A DNA stretch of 64,000 nt. Origin: JBOHUC01 sp050733935. Its GTDB lineage: Bacteria; Eisenbacteria; RBG-16-71-46; DASYSL01. Where the stretch lies: the NCBI GenBank assembly GCA_050733935.1, contig JBOHUC010000160.1:1-64000 (forward strand). The letters are read 5' to 3'. The notes beneath the pieces were generated by a model. That model was given only the letters and a program-made list of their open reading frames with translations, was not told the DNA's origin and searched no databases. The position numbers were made by a program, and so were the translations under genes. This document shows positions 34,209-43,238 of the stretch, one piece after another. Position 1 is the stretch's first letter. Every line of letters begins with the position of its first letter.

Positions 34209-34805
34209 ATGCTTTCGAGCCGGCTGCTCCGCGTTGCGCTTCCCGTTCTCGTGCTCCCTTTCGTTCGGACGACTCCGGCCGCCGCGATCGTCGGCGTCGG
34301 GATCGAGCCCAAGGCGATCTACACGTCCACGACCGCCGGCGATCTCAATGCGAACTACTCTTCATCGGCCGGCGGCGGCTACCAGTTCGGCGTCGATGCA
34401 AAGTGGGGGAAGGGCGTCTGGATCCGGCCGGGTCTCCACTGGCGTGAGCTGGGCTTCGATCTCCAACAGGTCGCCCCGGGCGGCTCCGACGGCGTGAGCT
34501 TCTCGGGCCTCTACGTCCCGGTCGTCGCAGGCGTCGGTCTCGACCTCAAGATCGTGTCGTTCGCGCTCGGCGCGGGCCCGACGTACCAGCACGTCGCGAG
34601 CGTCGGGGACAACGACTTCGCCATCGGGGACGACGACGTCGAGTCGAGCCAGTTCGGAGCCAAGGTCATGGCCCAGGCCTCGGCGTTCGGCATCACGCTC
34701 GAAGGCGCTTACGAGCAGGGATTCGACAGCGTGCTCAAGAACGACGCGGAGTACGGCGAGTCGAAGCTCGAGATCTGGTCGATCGGGCTCGGCATGAAGT
34801 TCTGA
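34209..34805 (+). CDS. Small outer-membrane beta-barrel protein
   Basis: A 198-residue protein with a signal peptide (to about residue 26, ending AAA) and about eight amphipathic strands, ending in SIGLGMKF, a C-terminal Phe typical of barrel proteins recognised by BamA. It looks like an OmpW/OmpX-size porin-family protein; ligand unknown. A ribosome site AAGGAGGT lies just before the ATG. A TAAGGT hexamer at 34146-34151 may be its -10, but no clear -35 is visible. Confidence 0.75.
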   Translation: MLSSRLLRVALPVLVLPFVRTTPAAAIVGVGIEPKAIYTSTTAGDLNANYSSSAGGGYQFGVDAKWGKGVWIRPGLHWRELGFDLQQVAPGGSDGVSFSGLYVPVVAGVGLDLKIVSFALGAGPTYQHVASVGDNDFAIGDDDVESSQFGAKVMAQASAFGITLEGAYEQGFDSVLKNDAEYGESKLEIWSIGLGMKF

Positions 34806-34812
34806 GAGGACG

Positions 34813-34832
34813 GCGGCTCCGGGCGGAGCCGC
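34813..34832. terminator. Hairpin between convergent barrel genes
   Basis: GCGGCTCC (34813-34820) pairs perfectly with GGAGCCGC (34825-34832) around a 4-nt loop, within the 33-bp gap between two convergent stop codons. It probably serves both directions. Confidence 0.55.
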
Positions 34833-34838
34833 GGGGGA

Positions 34839-35465
34839 TCAGTGGCCCTTCCCGTATCCGACGCCGAGCGAAACGAAAGGGAAGCTGTGAGCCCGGCCGT
34901 CGAGGTACTTTCCGCCCTCGATCGGATAGTGGTAGCGGGCGTGGATCGTGAGACGGCTGTCCCACTCGAGCGGGACGATGACGCCGACCTCGGGCGAAAA
35001 GCCAAACTGCCACTCCGTGAGATTCACGGTGTACGCGCCCACGTCGAGCAGCTGCCGGTTCGCGAACACACCCGCGCCCATTCCCACGAACGGCCGCGTG
35101 CCTTCCCACTCCCCGAGATACGCGTGCCCGGTCGCGAGGATCGGGAACACGTTGAGGTTCCGGTACTGATCGCCGGAGACGTCGAACCGTCCGAGTTCCG
35201 TGATCCCGTTCACATGCTCGTAGAGCGAGTGCACGCCGACGCTCCAGCCCACGCTCAGGTTCGACTTGAGGAAGTAGCGCCCCTCCATCGAGAACCCCAC
35301 CCAGCTCTCGTTGTCGACCCAGTTCTTCGTGTCCCCGGACGGAAACGACATTTCGTAATAGCCCGTGAGGAGCCTCGAGGCCGAGGCATCCGGAACAGTC
35401 GTCGCGAGTGCTCCGAGCGTCGCGAGCGCCGCGATCGCGGCGCGTTTCACGAGTCCCGACCTCAC
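34839..35465 (-). CDS. Outer-membrane beta-barrel protein
   Basis: A 208-residue protein with a signal peptide (ending ASA at about residue 29) and beta-barrel character (GFSMEGRYFLKSNLSVGWSV, YLGEWEGTRPFVGMGAGVF). I chose the GTG at 35465 because it overlaps the stop of the upstream DUF4136 gene (GTGA); GTG 35450 would also keep the signal peptide. A longer frame upstream lies within the previous gene. Function unknown. Confidence 0.74.
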   Translation of the reverse strand: MRSGLVKRAAIAALATLGALATTVPDASASRLLTGYYEMSFPSGDTKNWVDNESWVGFSMEGRYFLKSNLSVGWSVGVHSLYEHVNGITELGRFDVSGDQYRNLNVFPILATGHAYLGEWEGTRPFVGMGAGVFANRQLLDVGAYTVNLTEWQFGFSPEVGVIVPLEWDSRLTIHARYHYPIEGGKYLDGRAHSFPFVSLGVGYGKGH

Positions 35466-36127
35466 AGGCCCGACCCGGCGCGCCGGCCGACGTGCTGGAT
35501 GTAGGGCGACTGTGCGAACGCCTGGTCGATGAGGCCGTCGATTCGCGCTTCCGGTCCGGCCTGTGTTCCCTGATCGAGGAGCCCGTTCACGAACGCGACC
35601 CAGACGAGCGGAACGGTTCCGCTCGCGGGGTCCCGTCGCGGCACGTCGAACATTCCCCACGCGACCGTCCCGGCGTCATAGAAGTAGGCGCTGCTGTAGC
35701 CCGGGGGATAGACCGGAGACCAGCCGCCGTAGTAGCCGCCCCAGCCTCCCCAGTAGCTCGTGATCGTGAGCCGGGTCTCGGCGACGACCGCCTGCACGAC
35801 GTAGTCCGCATCGGTCGGATCGCCGTCGGCGTCCTCGACGTAGCCGCGGGCGACGAGGTTCGTCCGGATGCGATCGAGGATTTGATCGTCGTACGTCCGG
35901 GTCGGCTCGTCGCCGCTCTCGACGATGTGCGAGATCGTATCCGGGAGGACGAACGTGAGGCCGGCGCCGAAGTCCTCGGACGGATCGAAGGTCGTCGCGA
36001 CCAGATCGTAGTTCGTCGAGTTCGCGATGCGATTGGGCGTGCAGGCGACGAGCGGAAGAAGAAGGGCGAAGAGCAGGGGGACGGCCCGCGCAAGACCGAA
36101 GCGCCCTCGGCCCACCCTGGCTACCAC
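35462..36127 (-). CDS. DUF4136 lipoprotein
   Basis: A 221-residue lipoprotein (lipobox LPLVAC, Cys29). The DUF4136 domain is marked by TTFDPSEDFGAGLTFVLPD, a Gly/Tyr/Trp-rich middle (YWGGWGGYYGGWSPVYPP) and a helical end. Such proteins are periplasmic with unknown role. The GTG start overlaps the end of the M15 peptidase gene by 7 bp, placing it in one transcript with the two upstream wall-enzyme genes. Confidence 0.83.
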   Translation of the reverse strand: MVARVGRGRFGLARAVPLLFALLLPLVACTPNRIANSTNYDLVATTFDPSEDFGAGLTFVLPDTISHIVESGDEPTRTYDDQILDRIRTNLVARGYVEDADGDPTDADYVVQAVVAETRLTITSYWGGWGGYYGGWSPVYPPGYSSAYFYDAGTVAWGMFDVPRRDPASGTVPLVWVAFVNGLLDQGTQAGPEARIDGLIDQAFAQSPYIQHVGRRAGSGL

Positions 36128-37083
36128 CGCGCCGCGCGCCCGCGCACGTCCACGTGGACGAACGGCCCGTGAGCCCGCGTGGCCTTGTAGGCGGAGAGCC
36201 CTCCGACGAGATCCGGATGCTCCCGTTCGACGGACTCGACCAGGCTCGCGAGGTAGTGCGCATCCGCGAGGGTGACCCGTCCATCCCCGTCGAGATCGTC
36301 CATGCGGCCATCGCGATCGGCATCCACGAACACGTCGGCTGCATCGCCGTACATGTGACGGCTGTCGCCGGCGCGGCCTCCGCGGGCGCCCACTCCCTTT
36401 TCGTTGTACTGCGGCGTGCGGAATCCGGACATGACACTGAGCTCAGCGGGACGTCCCCGGCGCTCAAGCTCGTCGGCGACCAGCTCGAGCTTGTCGATCA
36501 ACGCAAGCTCGAGGCACACGTACTTGGGCCAGACCGAGGCTTGGTCCTTGGTCAGGAAGTCCCGCAGGCGGAAGCGCTTCGAGACCCGCGTGTCCTGGTT
36601 GTCCGGAGTCACCTCGATGAAGCCGGCCGGAAGCGCGTAGCGCGACGAGCTTCCACCGCCGCGCTCCTGCGGCCAGCGCCCGATGCGGTAGGCCCCGAGG
36701 CGGGCGCCCTGCTTCTGCGCAAACGGGACGAGCGAGAGGAGCACGATCGGATCGCCGTCCGGCGCGCGCCACCCGGAGTCGTGGATGCCGGGCGGGAGCG
36801 CAGTCGAAGCCGCGAGATAAGCGAGCGGGAACACGCGGGAGAGTGCCGCTCCGGCGTCCATCACGATCGCGCGGAGGTGGCCGCTCCGGCCCAGTCGGGC
36901 CGCGAGCGAGTCGACAGCGCCCGCGCCGGCGCCGGCACGATCCGCGGTCGCCAGCGCCGGTCCCGCGCCGGGAGATCCGCCGGAAGAACCGGAGGCCGTC
37001 CCGGTCCCGAGCCCGATCCAGGCAAGGGCGACGAGGGTCACGAAGGCGCGCAGGCGACGGATGGGAGAGTGAAAGGGGATCAC
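36121..37083 (-). CDS. M15-family peptidase (DUF882/YcbK-like) with calcium-loop insertion
   Basis: A 320-residue exported protein. It starts at a GTG overlapping the stop of the L,D-transpeptidase gene (GTGA) and has a signal peptide ending near residue 31. The zinc site of the M15 fold is present: SGFRTPQYN, then His243 and Asp250 (HMYGDAADV) and His310 (HVDV). Between the second and third ligand lie two back-to-back EF-hand/dockerin-like loops (Asp254-256-258-262 and Asp263-265-267-274). Murein D,D- or L,D-peptide cleavage is expected; calcium binding is inferred from the loops. Confidence 0.85.
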   Translation of the reverse strand: MIPFHSPIRRLRAFVTLVALAWIGLGTGTASGSSGGSPGAGPALATADRAGAGAGAVDSLAARLGRSGHLRAIVMDAGAALSRVFPLAYLAASTALPPGIHDSGWRAPDGDPIVLLSLVPFAQKQGARLGAYRIGRWPQERGGGSSSRYALPAGFIEVTPDNQDTRVSKRFRLRDFLTKDQASVWPKYVCLELALIDKLELVADELERRGRPAELSVMSGFRTPQYNEKGVGARGGRAGDSRHMYGDAADVFVDADRDGRMDDLDGDGRVTLADAHYLASLVESVEREHPDLVGGLSAYKATRAHGPFVHVDVRGRAARW

Positions 37084-38795
37084 TTCTTCAAAGGGTAGCC
37101 GCGTTTGAGAAGCGGGTCCAGCTTCGCGTCGAGCTTGTAGAGGTCGCTGTAGAAGAAGACACGCCCGTCCTGGGTCGCCACCGAAGTCCCGTACAGGATG
37201 AACACCGGGCGCGGGACCCGGAGATTGACCTGGTCCGGCTTCGGCCCGCCCATGGCGGAAAGAATGCGCTCCTGGGTCCACGTGGAATCGTCGCTCAGAG
37301 CCCACCCGGCGAGCGCGGGCGGATCGGCGACCCTCACGCAGCCGTGGCTGTAGTCGCGTCTTTCCTCCTCGAACTTGCTTTTCGACGGCGTGTCGTGCAG
37401 GTACACGTTGAACGGATTCGGCAGCATGAACTTCACGCGCCCGAGCGAGTTGTGCTCGCCCGGCGTCTGCCGCACGCGCACGCCCTTGCCAATGGCGTTG
37501 ATGTTCGACGCGGTCGCGGAGACGACGGTTTCGCCGCGCAGGAGCTCGTAGTGATGGCTCGCGAGGTACGAGGGGTTCGCGCGCGCCTTGGGGCGGATCT
37601 CCTTCACGTAGATCGAGGGCGGCACCTCCCAGTAGGGGCTGAACACCACGTAGTCGAGCATCTCGCTGAAGACGGGCGTACGCGTGTCGTAGGCGCGACC
37701 CACGACCACGCTCATCGCGAGCATTCCCGTTTCGTCGTCGTCGGGCCGGGCGAACGCGTAGAGGCGGAACGCCGGAATGTTGACGAGGATCGGGGGTGCG
37801 GCAAACGTGTGCGGAAGCCAGCGCCAGCGCTCGAGCGTGAGCTCGATCGAGTGCACGCGATCGGCGAACGGCCGGTTGAGACTCTTGGCCGTGCGCCCGC
37901 CTATGACTCCATCCGGCTTCATGCCCTGGCGCTCCTGAAAGCTTCGGACACCGGCTGCGAGCGTCGAGTCGTAGAGAGTGTCGGTGCCCGCCGGGAGAGC
38001 CACCGCTCCGGAGCTTCCGGCGGGGAGATCGCGCAGCGCGACGAGCAGGCGTCGGAGCCGCGCTGAGCCCGTATACGCTTGTCCGGGCTCGAGCTTCTTC
38101 GGAAGCCCCGGCAACGGAACGAGCGTCGTGTCCCGGCCGATCCTTCGGTAGCGTGCGAGCGCTGCGAGGAGGAGCCGGTAGTGCCGGTGCGGGGGCTGGA
38201 TACGATCGAGGAGGGCGTCGACCGACGCCGCATCGGGCGCGCGCCGGAGCGTGTCGACGACGGCTGCCGCGTCGAAGTCGCCGCGCGGAATGAAGAGGTC
38301 CGCTCCCGCCACCGCGGGGTCGATGCGCCCGCGCGCAAGGGCCGTCACGAATCGGAGCGCGTTCGCCGTGAGGGCGGCGTCGAAGCGTGCGCGCGCGGAA
38401 ATGCTCGGAGCCTTCTCCTCCGTCGCGCCCGCTCCGTAGGAGCGAAGCGAGGCGGTGAGCCTCTTCGCGTCGAAATCCTCGGGCCTGAGTCCGAGGGTGT
38501 CGCACGCGACAATCGCTTCGATGAGCGCGCCCGCGGGCGCGCCGGGATGCGCGCCGTCGTACCAGAGCGCACCTCCGCCCGTCTCCGCGTACAGGCGATC
38601 GGACGCCGCCTTCACGTCGGCGAGGTTGGGCCAGTTCATGGAGGGATGTCGCCCCGCGTCGAGAATCGAGCGGATTGGCCCGGCCAGCGGATCGCTCGGC
38701 GCGGCAGGAGGAGCACTCTGGGCGGTGGCGCGGGAGGCAACGCCGAGGGCGGACGCGACGAGGAGGAGCCATACGAGTGTCGGGGTGCGGGTCAC
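37080..38795 (-). CDS. L,D-transpeptidase (YcbB/LdtD-like)
   Basis: A 571-residue exported protein (signal peptide to about residue 25). A helical N-terminal domain is followed by a peptidoglycan-binding type 1 domain (SFQERQGMKPDGVIGGRTAKSL cut into its two halves by eye, about 290-312). The YkuD catalytic domain has Cys486 in SHGCVRV and an upstream HDTPSK. It would form 3-3 cross-links or attach proteins to murein in the periplasm. The two domains and length fit LdtD. It is coupled to a peptidase gene that probably trims the same wall. Confidence 0.9.
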   Translation of the reverse strand: MTRTPTLVWLLLVASALGVASRATAQSAPPAAPSDPLAGPIRSILDAGRHPSMNWPNLADVKAASDRLYAETGGGALWYDGAHPGAPAGALIEAIVACDTLGLRPEDFDAKRLTASLRSYGAGATEEKAPSISARARFDAALTANALRFVTALARGRIDPAVAGADLFIPRGDFDAAAVVDTLRRAPDAASVDALLDRIQPPHRHYRLLLAALARYRRIGRDTTLVPLPGLPKKLEPGQAYTGSARLRRLLVALRDLPAGSSGAVALPAGTDTLYDSTLAAGVRSFQERQGMKPDGVIGGRTAKSLNRPFADRVHSIELTLERWRWLPHTFAAPPILVNIPAFRLYAFARPDDDETGMLAMSVVVGRAYDTRTPVFSEMLDYVVFSPYWEVPPSIYVKEIRPKARANPSYLASHHYELLRGETVVSATASNINAIGKGVRVRQTPGEHNSLGRVKFMLPNPFNVYLHDTPSKSKFEEERRDYSHGCVRVADPPALAGWALSDDSTWTQERILSAMGGPKPDQVNLRVPRPVFILYGTSVATQDGRVFFYSDLYKLDAKLDPLLKRGYPLKK

Positions 38796-38828
38796 CCGCG
38801 CAATCTATCCGATCTCTCGGCTCGATCG

Positions 38829-39560
38829 CTACGGGGTGCGCTCTTGCTCGATGAGGTCGATCAGGGTCGCGACGAGACCGCGGGCCTTCTGGGCCGCGGC
38901 GCCGGCGGCCTTCCAGCTCCGGGCTTCGTCGAGGATCCCCGTGCGACTGCGGCCGCGCCCGCGCGCCCGGGTCGCCGCCGTGTTCGACTCGCGGCAGTGC
39001 TCGTCGATCGTATCGAGCAGGCGCGCGAGCTCCCGCGCGGCACCGCCCGCGAGGAATTCGTGGCAGCGCTCCGCGGTGCGGGCGCCGGAGTCGGCGATCG
39101 GAGCGCGCGCGCCTTCGATGGTCGCGAGGTCGAATCCGCGCATGAGGCCGGCGAGCCGTTCGAGTGCGGCCTTCCCGCCCGAGCGGCCCTTGCGATCGAA
39201 CACGCACACGACCCCGGTGATGCGCCCATCGCGCGTGAAGAGCGGCACGCCTCCGAGCCAGCGCAGGCGGGTGCGCTCCGGGCGAAGCGAAGGCGGGAGA
39301 CCGGGGGCTTCTTCGACGTCGGGAATCGCAAGCGGATCGGTCTGGAGGAGCGCAAGCTCAGCGAATTCGAGCACGGCGTTGACGTCGGCCCGTTCGGCCG
39401 GCGATTCGGAGAGACCGTGCAACGCCTCGAGCGCGCTCCCGTCGGTGCCGAAGAGACGCGCGAACGCGATCGGCGCGCACACGACAGCTGCGGCCGCACG
39501 GGCGAGATCGCCCGCCGGCGTCTCGTCGACGAGAGGCTCTTCTTTGACCGCACGGACCAT
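38829..39560 (-). CDS. GAF-like domain protein of unknown function
   Basis: A 243-residue soluble protein. Residues about 15-135 resemble a GAF domain (an early LARAAAAVVCAPIAFARLF, a central RLRWLGGVPLFTRDGRITG and VVCVFD); the C-terminal part is helical and charged. A small-molecule sensor role is possible. No output domain is fused. It lies 34 bp upstream of the L,D-transpeptidase gene on the same strand. Assignment rests on pattern only. Confidence 0.6.
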   Translation of the reverse strand: MVRAVKEEPLVDETPAGDLARAAAAVVCAPIAFARLFGTDGSALEALHGLSESPAERADVNAVLEFAELALLQTDPLAIPDVEEAPGLPPSLRPERTRLRWLGGVPLFTRDGRITGVVCVFDRKGRSGGKAALERLAGLMRGFDLATIEGARAPIADSGARTAERCHEFLAGGAARELARLLDTIDEHCRESNTAATRARGRGRSRTGILDEARSWKAAGAAAQKARGLVATLIDLIEQERTP

Positions 39561-39705
39561 GGCCTGCCTTGCCCGGGGAAGCGGAGACTTTCGAACCGGG
39601 GAACGACGCGCCCTCCGGCTCTTCCGGTATCGGCCGCTCTGGACCGGATCCTGAGCCCCAAATCCGCGCCTTTCGGCATGCTCGGGGGCTGGACAATTTC
39701 ATGAG

Positions 39706-39734
39706 TTGACCCCGGACGCGGGCCCGCCGATGCT
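39706..39734 (+). promoter_or_regulatory. Candidate promoter of the RND efflux operon
   Basis: TTGACC (39706-39711) and GATGCT (39729-39734) are separated by 17 bp, 56 bp before the first gene of the operon. Confidence 0.5.
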
Positions 39735-39790
39735 TTCTTGGGAATCGCGACCGTGTCCCGCATGGGGCAGGCCCGGAATCGCGCGCCGAA

Positions 39791-40219
39791 ATGATCGCTC
39801 TCGTTCGCCGGATGCTCGCAGGAGGACTCGCCGCCGTGCTGCTCGTCTCGGGCGTGGCGTGCATGACCGTCCTATGCGGCTCGGCGTGCGGCGGGGGGGA
39901 GCCGGTCACCGCGGCCCAGGCTCTGCCGCCGTGCCACGCCGGTGCGGTTCCCGAGGCACCCGGCCCGGCGGGGGTTCCTGCCCCGTGTCCGGAGGGCGGC
40001 CTCGTGTGCTGCTCGACCTGGATCGCCGAGCCCGCGGATGCGATCGCTCCGCCGTCGCTCGCGCGCACGGTGCTTCCGCTCGACGTTGCGATCGACCCGG
40101 CATGGGCCCTGCTTTCGCCGGCCCCGGTTCTCGTTTCAACGGCCTCGCGGTTCGACGAGATCAGGCCTCCCGCTCCCAACCTCTCCTCCTCGCTTTCCTC
40201 GCGCGCGCCACCGGCGTAG
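39791..40219 (+). CDS. Small exported Cys-rich protein at the head of the efflux operon
   Basis: A 142-residue protein with a signal-like N-terminus (to about residue 24). It has seven Cys in the first half (CMTVLCGSACGGG, then CHAG, CPEG, VCCSTW) and a Pro/Ser-rich remainder. Proteins of this kind often sit before metal-efflux operons, and Cys clustering suggests metal handling, but no family is recognised. The TolC gene starts 146 bp later. Confidence 0.65.
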   Translation: MIALVRRMLAGGLAAVLLVSGVACMTVLCGSACGGGEPVTAAQALPPCHAGAVPEAPGPAGVPAPCPEGGLVCCSTWIAEPADAIAPPSLARTVLPLDVAIDPAWALLSPAPVLVSTASRFDEIRPPAPNLSSSLSSRAPPA

Positions 40220-40365
40220 CGCCCCGCGGGCCGTTTCGGCCCTGATCGCGCTCATTCCCAATCGCTCATCGTGAGCCGCCCGTGGCCCGGTTCGATCCGG
40301 CGCTGCGGAAGGGAAGTTGCGCGACGGTCCCCGCGCTGGGACCGCGCGCGAGGAGGATTTCTCGA

Positions 40366-41736
40366 ATGTCGTTTCGCATCCGGTCGCAGAGCGTGACCGC
40401 CATCGCATGCGCGCTCGGGCTCGCCGGCGGAATCGCCGGGCCAGACGGAGTCGCGCCCGCGACCGCCGCCGTGCTCGATCGCGCCTCGGCAGTCGCGCGC
40501 GCGCTCGATCGTTCGCCCGAGGCCCGCGTCGATCAGGATGCGGTCGCGAGTGCCTCGCGCCTCGAGAACGTCGCAGGCGTGTATCCGTTCAATCCGCGCC
40601 TCGACTTCGAAGCGGGCGGGGATTTCATCGGCCCGCTCGGCGCCGACCGTTCCTCGCTCCGCCTCGAGGTCTCGCAGGAGATCGACACGCGCGGCGAGCG
40701 GGGGGCCCGGCGCGCCGTCGCGAGCGCCGAATCCGAGCTCACGCGCGCTTCGGCGGACGGTCACGTGCACGCGCTCGGACGGCGGACCGAAGAGGCGGTG
40801 AGCCGCCTCCTGATCGCGCACCGTCGCGCGGTTCTCGCGGATTCGTTCGGCGCCGCGAGCGCGCGCATCGTCGCGACCGCCCGCCGCGCGGGACGGCAGG
40901 AGGCGATCTCGCCGTTCACGCTCCGCCAGATCGAGATCGACGACGCGCGCGTGCGCGATCGCGCAACCGCCGCACGCGCCGAGGTAAGCCAGGCCGAAGG
41001 CGATCTGCGCGCGTTGCTTCTGCTCGCACCCGACGAGTCGATCGAGCTTGCGGACGATCTCGACGGACGCTCGTGGGAGTGCCGGGCGGAGAGCCTCTCG
41101 ACTGTGGCGCTTGCCGGAAGGCACGACGTGCTCGAAGCCGGCGCGCTCGAGAAGATGCGCCTGGCCGAAGCCGGGCTCACGACACGGGAAGGGCGGCCGG
41201 GAGCGGAAGTGAGCCTCTTCGTCGAGCGCGAGCGCGATCGCGTTCCCGGCGACGACTTCATCGGCGTGCCGCCCGGGGCGAGCACGTTCGACGGTTTCGA
41301 GGACGATACGTGGATCTTCGGTGCGGGGCTCTCCGTGCCCCTGCCGCTCTTCCAGAAGAACAAGTGGCAGTCGGGACGGAGCGACATCGAAGCGGCACGC
41401 GCGGGGGCCGCGAGGCGCCGCCTCGAAGCGCGCATCCCGTCGGAAGTGCGCGCCGCCTGCGACCGGTTGGCACTCGCCCAGGAGCGCGAGCGGATCCTCG
41501 GCGAGTCGCTCTCGCACGCGGACGGAGATCGCGAGCTCCTCGAAGCCGCGTATCGCGAGGGACGCATCGATCTCGATGTGTACGTCGCCCGGAGGAACCG
41601 AATTCTCGAATCGGCCGATGCGCGCCTCGACGCACTCGCGGCGACGGAAGCTGCGCGCATCGAGCTCGCCCTCGTCACGGGTGTGACGTACGAAGAGCTC
41701 GGCCGCGCGCTCGATCGGAAGGGAGGCGGACGATGA
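40366..41736 (+). CDS. TolC-family outer-membrane efflux protein
   Basis: A 456-residue protein with a signal peptide (ending near residue 35) and the long alternating helices of TolC/CusC proteins. Typical segments are DFEAGGDFIG, VSQEIDTRGERGARRAVASAE and LSVPLPLFQKNKWQ. It would form the outer-membrane duct of a tripartite pump. The ATG at 40366 follows an AGGAGGA by 8 bp; an upstream in-frame ATG has none. The stop overlaps the adaptor gene start (ATGA). Confidence 0.87.
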   Translation: MSFRIRSQSVTAIACALGLAGGIAGPDGVAPATAAVLDRASAVARALDRSPEARVDQDAVASASRLENVAGVYPFNPRLDFEAGGDFIGPLGADRSSLRLEVSQEIDTRGERGARRAVASAESELTRASADGHVHALGRRTEEAVSRLLIAHRRAVLADSFGAASARIVATARRAGRQEAISPFTLRQIEIDDARVRDRATAARAEVSQAEGDLRALLLLAPDESIELADDLDGRSWECRAESLSTVALAGRHDVLEAGALEKMRLAEAGLTTREGRPGAEVSLFVERERDRVPGDDFIGVPPGASTFDGFEDDTWIFGAGLSVPLPLFQKNKWQSGRSDIEAARAGAARRRLEARIPSEVRAACDRLALAQERERILGESLSHADGDRELLEAAYREGRIDLDVYVARRNRILESADARLDALAATEAARIELALVTGVTYEELGRALDRKGGGR

Positions 41737-43238
41737 TGCGGCACGCTCTAGTTGCTCTCGTGTGTGCGCTCGTTCTCGTGGCGCGGTCGGTCGGAGCCCA
41801 CGAGGGCCATGGCACTTCGGGAACTCCGGATGCGCGCGCCCCCGAGATCACGTCCCCGGGCGGGGGGATGCGTGTCGCCGAGAGCGAGACCCACGAGCTT
41901 GTGCTCAAGCACGAAACGCTCGAGCCCGGTCACTCGGCCCACCTCCACTTCTACCTGAGCGACTGGGCGAGCAACCGGCCGATCGAAGGCGCCACGCTCG
42001 AAGCGCACCCCGGACCCGACTCGACGCTCACGGCGAAGGCCGTCGGTCCGGGCGTGTTCGAGCTCGACTGCGTGTTTCGCGAGCGCGGTTACGCGAAGCT
42101 CGACGTGGTCGTGCGAAGAGGCGCGTCGGTCGACCTCCTGTCGTTCGACAGCCTCGCCGTCGGAGTCGAGGAAGAGCACGGCGATCACGACCACGACGCC
42201 GTGACCGCTTCCGCGCGCGGAGACGGAGACTCGCACGGCGGTCGCGCGGGCGGCCTTCCCGGTTGGCTCCTTCCCGTCGCGGTGGGCGTTCTCGTCGCAA
42301 TCGCCCTCGGCTTCCTCGTCGTCTCCCGCTCGACCCGGCGGTCGCGAGGCCGCGGGACGGCCCTCGTCGTTCCCTTTGCGGCCCTTGCCGTTCTCGGTTT
42401 CGCCTCCGAAACCGCTCGAGCCCAGAGCCCGAGTGGCGCCGCACGCTACATGGCGAAAGAGGCGCAATTCCTCCTTGGGCTCGTGACCGAGCCCGCGCGC
42501 ACGGAGAACGTGCCCGAGAGCCGCACCGCGTTCGGCACCGTGGTCGCCGATCCGGCGAGCGTCGCGGACATCGTCGCCCCGCAGGCCGGAAAGCTCGTGG
42601 GCTCGCGCGCCTGGCGGGTGGGCGACCGCATCGCGCGCGGACAGGAGTTCGGCGAGCTCCTGGTCGTGGACGCGCTCCCCGTGCGCGCTCCGATCGGCGG
42701 ATCGATTGCCTCGGTCCATGCCGTCCCCGGGCAGACGGTCGCGGCGGGTCAGGTGCTCGCGCGCGTCGTTCGGCTCGATCGCGTGCGGGTCGAGATTCCG
42801 CTCTACGGCGATGCGCTCGAGTTCGGACTCCGGGCCGTGCGCGCCGACCTGCGCGTGAGCGCGCTCCCCGATCGCGTCTTTGCCGCACGCATCGAAGGGC
42901 TCGCTCCCGAGGCATCGGCGGGCGGCGGGCCCGCGGTTCCGCTGATCCTCTCGGTCTCGAGCACGGGCGGGTTCCTGCGCCCGGGCATGGTGGTCGAGGC
43001 GGCGCTCCACGGACGGATCGCCTCACGGCGCGTGACCGTGCCCGCGAGCGCGATGGTCCGCACCGAGCAGGGCCCGGTCGTGTTCGTAAAAACGGGGGCC
43101 GAGACGTTCGAGCTCCGCCCGGTCACGCCGGGCGCGCGGTCGGGCTCGCGCGTTGCGATCGAGAAGGGTGTCGAGGAAGGCGAGCGCGTGGTCGTGACCG
43201 AGGCGTTTCCGCTCCTCTCCGCGGCGGCCCCCCGATGA
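41733..43238 (+). CDS. RND efflux periplasmic adaptor with extra N-terminal His-rich domain
   Basis: A 501-residue protein. The N-terminus has a signal peptide followed by HEGHG. A beta domain (about 40-140) ends in a His/Asp/Glu cluster (EEEHGDHDHD), then a transmembrane segment (LPVAVGVLVAIALGFLVV) and a second hydrophobic segment (VVPFAALAVLGFA). The C-terminal 280 residues are a HlyD/CusB-type adaptor (APQAGKLVGSRAWRVGDRIARG, APIGGSIASVHAVPGQTV). The adaptor part alone looks like a whole protein with its own signal, so this is probably a gene fusion. His clusters suggest metal binding. Confidence 0.85.
   Translation: MMRHALVALVCALVLVARSVGAHEGHGTSGTPDARAPEITSPGGGMRVAESETHELVLKHETLEPGHSAHLHFYLSDWASNRPIEGATLEAHPGPDSTLTAKAVGPGVFELDCVFRERGYAKLDVVVRRGASVDLLSFDSLAVGVEEEHGDHDHDAVTASARGDGDSHGGRAGGLPGWLLPVAVGVLVAIALGFLVVSRSTRRSRGRGTALVVPFAALAVLGFASETARAQSPSGAARYMAKEAQFLLGLVTEPARTENVPESRTAFGTVVADPASVADIVAPQAGKLVGSRAWRVGDRIARGQEFGELLVVDALPVRAPIGGSIASVHAVPGQTVAAGQVLARVVRLDRVRVEIPLYGDALEFGLRAVRADLRVSALPDRVFAARIEGLAPEASAGGGPAVPLILSVSSTGGFLRPGMVVEAALHGRIASRRVTVPASAMVRTEQGPVVFVKTGAETFELRPVTPGARSGSRVAIEKGVEEGERVVVTEAFPLLSAAAPR

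Noticed and set aside
36121..39207. A 1028-codon minus frame covering the M15 peptidase and the DNA upstream
   Set aside because: Only the part up to 37083 codes; the upstream part is the shadow of the L,D-transpeptidase, and the GTG overlap gives a better start.
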